Assembly: GCF_024362695.1 (NCBI RefSeq)
Contig: NC_065412.1
Location: forward strand, 4,525,992 to 4,589,991
Source: Pectinophora gossypiella
Taxonomy: Eukaryota > Arthropoda > Insecta > Lepidoptera > Gelechiidae
Length of the DNA stretch: 64,000 nt
Direction: 5' to 3'
Numbering within the stretch: position 1 is the first letter of the stretch; the number at the start of each line of letters is the position of its first letter. The notes below the pieces were generated by a model. The model was not told where the DNA came from and made no database searches. It saw nothing but the letters and a program-made list of their open reading frames with translations. Shown piece after piece: positions 38,401 through 45,366 of the stretch. Position numbers and translations under genes: made by a program.

Positions 38401-41400
38401 CGGACGAAGTCGTGGGCGGCCGCTAGGTAATAAATAAATTCACGCACGTGATCCTGTTACTCTGCGCGTACGTTTAATCAAGGTTTAATGGTCTAAAAAT
38501 AATGTCAGATTTCCCTTTTACTGCTGTCGTCCAAATCACATAAAAAAAACATGTTCCATGTTCCAGTTACTTCAAGCGTCGCATCAGCATCTACGTGGAG
38601 TTCATCCCGCAGATCATGTTCCTGACGCTGCTGTTCTTCTACATGGTGCTGCTGATGTTTATCAAGTGGACCACGTACGGAGCCACCGTGGGTCACTTCG
38701 GGAGCCAGGAACCAGGTCGGTGTTTAGTCAAATATGTACATAAAATAAATAGCCTATATTTCCACTCTTCTCTTTTTCTATCGTGTGGGTTGTAAGGTGG
38801 ATTACCAACCTTATCAACCCTGATGACAGGGTATTATTGAGCCGTCAAAGGTGCCTGACATAGCTCATGTAACGACTACTTGCATCAGTAAGTAGTAACC
38901 GAGACCAACAGCTCATCGGCGGTATATCCACTGCTGCTACTTCCCCTCAATCAACCGGAGGGAGTATGGAGCATACTCCAACATGCTGCTCTAGTACGGG
39001 TTGGAGGAGTAAATTCATGCATGATTCAAATGACAAATTCTTATGCAAGGCCTAGTTCGAGAGACTCTGGAGCTAAAAATGGTACAAAAGCCGGCCCTTT
39101 TGTACCATTTCTTACAGTTAATAACAGTAACAGTTTGTTACAGTTGTTACTAAGGTAGCAATCTCTTCCAGGCAACCTTTAGGTATGGGATAGAATTATA
39201 ATAAAAGCGTCTATTTCAAAATAAGTAAGCTTGCGTTCTTGAGGTTAGATTATTACCAGTATCAACAGTAGTACCAGTGTTTGAGCGTTGGACTTATGAT
39301 CCGGACGCCCCGGATTCGAATCCCGGTGGGGACATATCACAAAAATCACTTTGTGATCCCTAGTTTGGTTAGGACATTACGGGCTGATCACCTGATTGTC
39401 CGAAAGCAAGATGATCCGTGCTTCGGAAGGCACGTTAAGCCGTTGGTCCCGTCGTTACATGAGCCATGTCAGGGGCCTTTGGCAGCACGGTCATAACCCT
39501 GACACCAGGGTTGATGAGCCTGGTATTCCACCTCACAACCCACACGATAAGAAGAAGAATACCAGTATCGAGCATCGACCTTTAATCAAGTGCATAATTG
39601 ATCTTTTACTTTAATTGTTCAACCGACTAAATATATTGCTTACAAAACAGAGATCGTGAAGACAAGTGCGTTCTGCGCGCCGTCGATCCTGATCACGTTC
39701 ATCAACATGATGCTGTTCAAGACGGACGAGAATACACGTCCACAGTGCGACACAGTCATGTTCGCCGGACAACTATACTTCCAGAAGGTAAGGATCATAT
39801 AACAAAGACCAACGGCTTAACGAGCCCTCCGAAGCCCGTGCATAGTTATCCAAATTGATGTTTGATAATTTGTCTACAGTTCTTCGTAATCTTGGCCCTG
39901 ATGTGCGTGCCCGTCATGTTGTTCGGGAAGCCCTACTTCATCATGAAGGAACAAAAGCGACGTGCTGTGAGTATACTCCGATTGTTTTTTTACCCGACTG
40001 CCAAAGGAGATTGTCCATACTGTACCGTACTGTATTCCGAGGTTGTCCATACTAATATTATAAATGCGAAAGTGCACGTGTGTCTGTTTGTTTGTCCGTC
40101 TTTCACGGTAAAACGGAGCAACAAATTGCCTTGCTGTGACTGTGATTTATTAAAGTGGAAATAGTTGGAAATAATGGAGTGTGATATAGGCTATTTTTGT
40201 CTCTTTCTAACCACTGCCAATCTTTGTGACTAACAAAAACATTGTGCATCATTATTTTTTTTAAATCTGCTCCCAACCCCTTAAAAGAGGGGGTGATATT
40301 TTATATGGGACTTTTCGCAGTTTTCAAGGTAGGATGCTAAAAATTGGTACTGAAAGGGGAACCGTGTTACCCCGAATTAAACGCGAGGGAAGCCGCGGGC
40401 AATAGTTAATGTATGTATATATGTATGTTTGTTTCTTTGTGGCTTGCTGTAGATTAAACGACTTAATGGATTTTGATGTATGAGGTATCGTTAGATTCGT
40501 CTTGATCACAGAAATGTAATTTATATCTACCCGAAAATTTGGAAAAATTCCCAATAATAATAATAATAAAGTTTATTTAGGTAAAATCTACGACACACAT
40601 ATACATTTACAACATTAAAATATACACACATTAACATTAATATTTAAGTAGTTGGAAAACATAAAGGTATATGGGTGCCGCAGTTCACCAAAAAAGGCCA
40701 GGGTTCAGTGAAAATTTACCCAGAGGGCAACACTGATTTTCAACCCACGCCGATCGGTGAAACGCGAGTACCCGCACAATAAATTTTAAAAAATAAATAA
40801 AGAGTACAAAAAAAAACGACAGTGTTACACATAGAAAGCAGAAACAAAACAATAAAAGAAAGAAATATTACACTAAAAGAAGGATCTATAAGTGAGTAGT
40901 GAAAGCAGTGTGTAGCTATGGTGCATGTGATGTGAGTGCGATAATTAAATAAACGTAATAATATACATATAAAATTTCATAATCATAATAACAAAACGAA
41001 ACGAAAACGAATTACAAATAATCGGCTAGATTACCCTTCAATATGGATGGGTGAATAAATGAGTATGAATAGGAATTTACCCAATTATTTACCTCTAATT
41101 CTCTTGAATGTTTAATTACAACGCGATTGCTTTCTTTTGCTGCTTTCACATGAAGTTGGAGGTAAGATGTCGAGCAAAACATAAGTATTGAAGAATGATA
41201 ATAATATAGGTTAGATGAAGTACACTTTCTAAGTAGACACTGTCACGAGTATGCATTTTGAAACCATGTCACATTACCTGTTTTGACAAATTAAATCGTA
41301 AGTCTCATTAAATGTCAATTATGATAGTGCGACAGGGTTCTAAAGTGGGTACATGATATTGCTCATGACTGTACATATAACTAAAATATTTTATTGTGTT

Positions 41401-44104
41401 ATATATTTTTAGAGACAAGGTCACCAGACGATCGAAGGCACGGCGGAGAACGGCACGGCGGGTGGCGCTGTAGTGGCTGCTTCTGCGCACCACGATGAAG
41501 ATATTACTGAGGTCTTCATACACCAGGTAACACTTGTTCATTGTATCTATTTAATGCAATACAATACAAGATTATTTATTGCACAATCACACAAGAACAA
41601 GAATATTTAATCAATTTAGTAAATAAACACAACTAAGACTAAGAAGGAGGCTGCCGCAGGGTCTAGCCAACTAAGGCCCAAAATAGGAAGCGACACTGGT
41701 CGCTTACCTAAAATGATACCTATACACCGCAAGATGTGCTTATTATCCAAAAGTGATAGATCGCACGCAAAAGGGGGGAAAAAGTAAATAAAAAATAAAG
41801 ACCATTCGTCCCAAATGTCCCAGTGTTGAGACAATCAGCCGGAGGGGATATGGAGCATACTCCATCTCTAATTACTAATTTTAATATCGTCAGGCTATCC
41901 ACACTATCGAGTACGTGCTAGGCAGCGTGTCCCACACTGCGTCGTACCTGCGTCTGTGGGCGCTGTCGCTTGCGCACGCGCAGCTCGCCGATGTCGCCTG
42001 GAAGATGTTGCTCAGAAAAGGTAGCCTCCAACTGTCACTTTTCTTTGGTATCTTGTCTTTGATTGTCTGCTGCAATAATGAAAAACAATATATAGCTTTA
42101 CGATATGTGTACTATTGGTATACTGGCTAATAAATAAATATAAAAGTCACCAACTCACCAACCACCAACCCCAACCAACTTTTGTTTTTCGACGGGAATT
42201 ACCTACCACCGCGGGGGCAGCGAGAGGGTTATGACGGGTTCACACCGACTAAAACCCCCCGGTGTCCGTATCACCGCCGTTATGCCAAGCTACAGGGACA
42301 CATTCGCATGCTTCCGCGGCTTGGCGCCAACCTTTTTTTTTACGTTTGGAAATGCGTTACGCATACCACGCCGCCCCGGGGGGGGGGGGGGGGGGACGTG
42401 GTTAGTTGGGACTCCCCGGGTGTCGCCACCTGGTATACCCACTAAAACCCAACGGTGTTCCTCCTTGCCGCCGTGTGGCGGGTATACGGGAACGCAATTG
42501 CACATAACCGCGTCCCCGCCGGCGGATGCCCTTTGGGGCCCAGCTCCCATGGGAGTCAGGCGCCAACCCCAATCAACCTAACCCAACCCACTAACTCGGT
42601 CGTCGACTAATGTAATGACCGGAATGTCACACTCCAAATCAAAACCTCGTTGTTACCGTAATTCTTACCGCGAGACAATCCCTTTAACTCATTCAATTTT
42701 TGAAGTTTGTCCTGTTCATTCATTTTGTCATTCACTCATTTTACGGGTTTGGATACGAGACAACATTGAGATCATAAATATATCAAGGACCAAGTATCCC
42801 TTTTTAATTTAATCCTGTTATTCCCTGCTGCATCTCTGATGTGGGACGAAAGGCCTTTGCCCAGCAGTGGGATCTTGTAGGCTAGATTAGATTAGATTTC
42901 CTGCTGGAGTTTGGACTGGAGGTTGGGAGCTTGAACTACACATTTCCACTCTTTAAATTTTTACAACCTCAGCATAATGTTGTAATTTTACGCGCCAGAT
43001 ACAATCCTCAACATCGCTGACATGGTTTATGTGCTGCAGGTCTGATGTCAACCGACTTCCAAGGCGGCATCTTCCTGTACGTGGTGTTTGCGGGCTGGGC
43101 CGCCATCTCCGTGTCCATCCTCGTGCTCATGGAGGGGCTCTCCGCGTTCCTGCACACGCTGCGTCTGCACTGGTACGTATTTCGCATCTTTTGTCTCTTT
43201 TTATACTTTATTGGGTCATTCAATAAGGTCGTGTACTAGGTTCCAGATAAATTATGAAATTCTGATTACTAAATAAAAACAAATCTAAAACTAACAAAAA
43301 CACTTTCTTTTTTCTATTTTACTTATTTATTTATTAATTTTAATCAAGATAACGTAATAATAAGCCCGACATGTTATCAAGTTTTTCTATGACGTCACAG
43401 TGTGCTTTTTCATATCCTTAGTAATTTCGTGTTTTGACGTTTAGTAAAAAGTAACAGATTTGACTAGTTGGAAACTAGCATAATACAAAATTCTTAAGCT
43501 AAGTTATAGAATAAAAATAGTTAATTATGCAACTTGCACCGACAACCACAAATTATTATTGTAATCTATATTTGTAATTAGCAATAGTGTGATATGGGAG
43601 CTTTTGGGCGTGAAAGATGTAACAATGAGAATTGAGAAGAATATGCTAAAATGGTTTAACAATGTAGAGAACACATAGAAAAGACGTAGAGGGCATAACG
43701 AAAGAAACTTATGAAGCGGGTGTAAATGGTAGAGTCTACAAATACAAATAGTTATATAGAAAAGCCAGGTCAAAGCAAGTGTATTCTAAAACGGCGAGCG
43801 AAAGCAATGTGTCATGATCGTAGTATTTAAAATTCCGTGGTCTCTGCTTTATTCCATCCGAAAATACGATCTTATGTATGCGTCACATTACATCAGTAAG
43901 GCTCACATACAGAGTAGAAAACAGAAACAGGCGTGCCAGATGGACAACTAAGATATCATAGGGGTTCTCGCATACAATGTACTAACAAATTCTTTGTTTT
44001 GCAGGGTCGAGTTCCAGAGCAAATTCTACGCGGGTGAGGGCTACTTGTTCCAACCGTTCTCCTTCGAGGTGATCCTCGACTCCGCCGGCACCGCGGAAGA
44101 GTAA
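10558..44104 (+). CDS. Vha100: V-type proton ATPase 116-kDa subunit a, 18 exons, complete
   Basis: Membrane stator subunit of the V-ATPase; forms the proton half-channels with the c-ring and acidifies endomembrane compartments. Exons: 10558-10674, 12953-13132, 13848-13976, 15431-15516, 28764-28890, 29394-29570, 31074-31286, 32347-32497, 35407-35546, 37278-37514, 38064-38176, 38567-38715, 39651-39787, 39880-39966, 41413-41526, 41894-42020, 43040-43172, 44005-44104. Spliced length 2517 nt, 838 aa, as usual for the family. The N-terminal half is cytosolic and coiled-coil-rich (starts MGSLFRSEEM; RKLRYLEKEI; FEKLENELREVNQN). Membrane helices start near residue 396 (YTIITFPFLFAVMFGDLGHG). The essential proton-path arginine lies in SYLRLWALSLAHAQL, about R739. 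It ends FEVILDSAGTAEE. Every intron is GT-AG and phases match. Intron 4 is 13.2 kb, intron 13 only 92 bp. Intron 8 hosts an antisense gene. Closest in kind to Drosophila Vha100-1; the paralogue is not proven. Confidence 0.96.
10675..12952. other. V-ATPase a intron 1
   Basis: 2.3 kb of AT-rich sequence. Apart from the (TA)n tract at 11407-11455 I see no gene or named repeat. Confidence 0.6.
11407..11455 (+). repeat. (TA)n microsatellite
   Basis: About 24 uninterrupted TA units in V-ATPase intron 1; likely polymorphic in length. Confidence 0.95.
13362..13680 (+). mobile_element. S3 SINE, tRNA-like head
   Basis: Copy in V-ATPase intron 2. It has a B-box-like ggttcgaatcc, then the blocks catgtttggatcataaatga, acccacattcccgagaaatg, ggaggtatgtgacctaacct, tgggctggttttcccttcgc and a 3' end with gataatgctagggagatgat. 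The same order in reverse complement is found at 63722-64000, and a rearranged copy lies at 55858-56245. Confidence 0.75.
17936..18517 (+). CDS. Weak candidate nested two-exon membrane-protein ORF
   Basis: Two open frames join in phase across a short intron: AAAAGTTT|gtgagt at about 18238 and tttttcag|TGTACTCG at about 18349. The last exon ends ...PFQPWPDQMWVG and stop at 18517. The joined peptide would have two hydrophobic segments (IVFCKVFIVLYCLILM and FVLVLFIRTICILSM onward). No start codon with support was found (the 5' frame begins at TTG after a stop), and T-rich intron DNA readily produces hydrophobic ORFs. I do not recognise the product. Treat as a hypothesis; it may be chance. Confidence 0.15.
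19638..19922 (+). mobile_element. S1 tRNA-headed SINE
   Basis: Head ctccgtggtccagtgatt with A-box-like sequence and B box gggttcaaatcc, then the body blocks aatcactttgtgatc, ggacattacaggctgatca, gatgatccgtgcttcggaa, cacgttaagccgttggtccc, and tail blocks gtaaccctgacaccagg. It lacks the target-repeat sequence seen at the 3' end of other copies. Confidence 0.85.
20083..20386 (-). mobile_element. S2 hybrid SINE with tRNA-like and 5S rRNA-like modules
   Basis: On the minus strand a tRNA-like head (GGAGCTCGG...CGCAGCGGTAAACGCGCTCG) is followed directly by a module resembling the internal promoter of 5S rRNA (GAAGTTAAGCAAC ... GGCCGGT ... GGATGGGTGACC). A body shared with 55083-55372 follows: ccgaagcac block, taacgactgctaatgcagcc block, gggcacgggccttcccta block, and a (gat)n tail. 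Head-to-tail order is the same in both copies. Confidence 0.8.
21245..21560 (+). mobile_element. 5'-truncated RTE-type non-LTR retrotransposon tail
   Basis: Encodes about 88 residues of the C-terminal end of a reverse-transcriptase polyprotein (blocks RRGKMIGHLIRHDEFIKNII, GKRGRGRPRRAYMEQIKEK, YREVKELAFDRLEWKMLHRQ). It ends in a TAA and then a short (TGA/GAT)n run at about 21542-21556, as typical of RTE elements. Everything upstream of the C-terminus is missing. Confidence 0.75.
22825..23050. repeat. Degenerate tandem array of a CAGTAGATCC motif
   Basis: The motif (t/c)(a/g)(c/g)tagatcc recurs at roughly 22828, 22880, 22926, 22999 and 23039, and once in the opposite sense (ggatctactg, about 22903). 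T-rich spacers often contain tttcttttctc. Unit length varies (about 35-70 bp). It explains no coding frame. Confidence 0.55.
23808..23904 (+). mobile_element. Short RTE-type 3' end, second copy
   Basis: Nearly identical to the last 70 bp of the 21245-21560 fragment (encodes YREVKELAFDRLEWKMLHRQ then ERGS) with a (TGA)n tail. It is severely 5'-truncated. Confidence 0.75.
25266..25592 (+). mobile_element. S1 tRNA-headed SINE
   Basis: Complete copy: head cctctgtggtccagtggttg, B box gagttcgaatc, all body blocks including ttacatgagccatgtcaggg, and a 3' tail cacgataagaagaa. Confidence 0.85.
26232..26397. mobile_element. Foldback MITE (AAGCAATATTGC family), copy 1
   Basis: Ends read atagggggtt and aaccccccag. 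Inner inverted blocks are tcatctaaaa / ttttagatga and the self-complementary agcaatattgct. It contains gcgcacttacttttatatgc near the centre. It is related to 26687-26816 and 35020-35170. Confidence 0.7.
26687..26816. mobile_element. Foldback MITE (AAGCAATATTGC family), copy 2
   Basis: Contains gcaattcatct and agatgaattgc as inverted ends, with acatttgcgcatataaaagt and agcaatattgctttt inside. The central block is inverted relative to copy 1. The outer G/C-rich ends are worn. Confidence 0.65.
32205..32330 (-). mobile_element. S1 SINE fragment
   Basis: 3' part only, in V-ATPase intron 7 just before exon 8: ttatgggttataaggtgga, ctgacaaggctcaggtaacg, gatataagtaa. It contributes to a spurious ORF ending there. 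Confidence 0.6.
32892..34466 (-). CDS. Nested antisense gene: Thr/Asn-rich, sequon-dense type I membrane protein
   Basis: Four exons inside V-ATPase intron 8, on the opposite strand: 34434-34466, 34179-34279, 33079-33980, 32892-32905. All junctions are GT-AG and in phase; 1050 nt, 349 aa. Exon 1 plus the start of exon 2 form a signal peptide (MRIIHLSILFL then ILFQFICVCRS). A small domain of about 70 residues with six cysteines after the presumed cleavage site follows (ECKQYY, KECIIQLHGCS, QQCLPIY). Residues 94-310 are Thr/Ser/Asn-rich with about 15 N-glycosylation sequons and a degenerate repeat of the type DPITNLTS...EDITNTTE, four units. One membrane helix (about 311-333, AIIVAGVVAGSLGTAAVTYF) and a tail of about 16 residues end the protein. 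It resembles a mucin-like cell-surface protein in design; I recognise no family. The short last coding exon is the least certain part. Confidence 0.7.
35020..35170. mobile_element. Foldback MITE (AAGCAATATTGC family), copy 3
   Basis: The best preserved copy: left arm ttaaagaggccacatagaac with attcatctgaaaagcaatat, right arm its near-perfect reverse complement ending cctttttaacacc. The arms are about 48 bp and the centre is short (ttgacagttcttgacatcgcgc...). It lies in V-ATPase intron 8, upstream of the nested gene. Confidence 0.85.
35795..36018 (+). mobile_element. S1 SINE, 5'-truncated
   Basis: Body from tagttcggttaggacattac through gatgatccgtgcttcggaa and ccctgacaccagg-like tail to cacacgatagaagaagaag; the tRNA head is absent. 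Confidence 0.75.
36772..36963. repeat. 192-bp palindromic hairpin element
   Basis: Arms of about 62 bp: the left begins cataattaaaacacataat and runs to tatgagactcccgat; the right is its reverse complement with three or four mismatches. A centre of about 68 bp is pyrimidine-rich (ttcccccctcccgactccc). It has a MITE-like shape but I could not identify a clear target duplication. Confidence 0.8.
38770..38925 (-). mobile_element. S1 SINE 3' part joined to another repeat
   Basis: Starts tatcgtgtgggttgtaaggtg (3' end of S1 read backwards), with gcctgacatagctcatgtaa. At about 38925 it switches to a different repeat (ctcaatcaaccggaggga...atactcca, to 39012) also seen at 41826-41865 and 48655-48735. 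Confidence 0.65.
39270..39558 (+). mobile_element. S1 tRNA-headed SINE
   Basis: In V-ATPase intron 12, with B box gattcgaatcc, the full body and the tail cacacgataagaagaag. The head's first bases are slightly worn (accagtgtttgagcgttgga). Confidence 0.8.
42165..42600. repeat. GC-rich repeat fragment with an 18-G run in V-ATPase intron 16
   Basis: An island far richer in GC than its surroundings, ending around caaccccaatcaacctaaccc. It contains a homopolymer of 18 G at 42378-42395 flanked by cgccccg, and phrases such as gggttcacaccgactaaaac. No frame encodes anything convincing. It may be part of a non-LTR retrotransposon untranslated region; not proven. Confidence 0.5.
43385..43480 (-). repeat. 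Interspersed repeat related to 3808-3905
   Basis: In V-ATPase intron 17. Its reverse complement begins tagtttccaactagtcaaat and ends gtgacgtcatagaaaa. See 3808-3905. Confidence 0.6.
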
Positions 44105-44735
44105 ACGTCATCAGCCAACTTCCACAATATTCATACCTGAAGTCTATCAAGCTTTATTTATATAGCCCCAGTTCGGGCGCCATTACTAGATAATGGCGCC
44201 CAACAAGGGACTAGTTCATTCCAACTTCAAATTGAGCAAATCCGATTCTTTAACTTAAATGTGTATTTATGTAATGTCTATTCTATATTTTGAGTTTCTG
44301 TGTATAATGTGGAAGAAAAATGTTATATGAAGCGTTACAGTAGTACTCTAAAAAATAAAAATTAAGCAAATGTATAACCTTAAGTGAGACGTAGGTTTTT
44401 GAAAGTAGCAGCTCATCATAATAAGAATTAATATTTTAAAAAGTTAGAAATGTTGGTTCTGTTAGAATTATAGCTAAGATGAGACGAGCTTGTGTGTTTA
44501 GTTGCGATTTTAACAGAATGTAAGCATTATTTCAAGTTTTGTAATATGTAAGGAAAACAGTCGATGTGTAGATATTTCAGTGAATTCATCGTGTACAGCA
44601 TGTTGTTTAATTTATTGTCAAAAACCTCGATTCAAAGGAAAGAAGTGCGTGAAATTTTGTATTTTATTAGCTGAAATTAGCTTTTTTATTTAATGATTTG
44701 TAAGCTGTAATAAACGTGTGATTTATAATTTCTTT
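44105..44735 (+). other. V-ATPase a 3' UTR with poly(A) signals
   Basis: After the stop at 44102-44104 the sequence is AT-rich without introns. An aataaa lies at 44709-44714 followed by a GT-rich stretch (gtgtgattt); earlier aataaa near 44354 and a later one near 44917 are alternatives. Which is used cannot be told from sequence. Confidence 0.55.
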
Positions 44736-44983
44736 TGTATTCTTGCTGCTACCCGTTGTACTTAAATTATTTATATGAATCCGTTGTTATCCGAGGCTCT
44801 CTCTAATTGTTATTGAAAAGGATGTTAGAATTTATCATTCCAGTATGTAGATGTTCAATATATGATAATCAATGCTATTAAGTAGTCTGCATGTGTCTCG
44901 TTGAAATACAGTATATAAATAAACGTTGTTTCGTAGCATCTATGGTTGTTTGATTTGATATTCATAAAGATAATGTTATTAAG

Positions 44984-45337
44984 CATGGTATAAGAAGACC
45001 AGGTATGCTCAATCCTATGACAAGCCGCCATTGCTAGCCCTTTGATGACGTAAGTGTTACCATTCAATTGGTATCTCCAACAATCCAAGGACGTAAATTT
45101 TATTATTGAAAATTAAGTGAATTACTAATGTATTTAACTACTATTATTTGTCACATATATAAAAATCATTGAAACTGTACGTAAATCTTTTACTTAAAGT
45201 ACCTTGCAAAGTAAATTAAAAATATTGGACGTGGGTAGTTTTCTACGAAATGGCAACGTAGGGTGGGATGACGTCAGCTGGGCTAACCTTGAAATGCTAG
45301 CTGTCAGTTTTGAGCATACCTGGTCTTATACTATGTT
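44984..45337. mobile_element. TIR element between the convergent V-ATPase a and JmjC genes
   Basis: The left end tggtataagaagaccaggta and the right end (reverse complement: tagtataagaccaggtatg) form inverted repeats of about 25 bp. A second inner pair (gctagc / gctagctgtca, gatgacgt / atgacgtca) makes the roughly 350-bp element partly palindromic. It has no coding capacity. JmjC terminal exons lie just to its right, so it may be within either 3' UTR region. Confidence 0.65.
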
Positions 45338-45366
45338 AGTTAGAAGATTATGTAAATAAATGACGT

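Noticed and set aside
42231..42581. Plus- and minus-strand frames in the GC-rich island
   Set aside because: Low-complexity Pro/Gly/Arg-rich peptides from the G run and GC bias; no recognisable domain.
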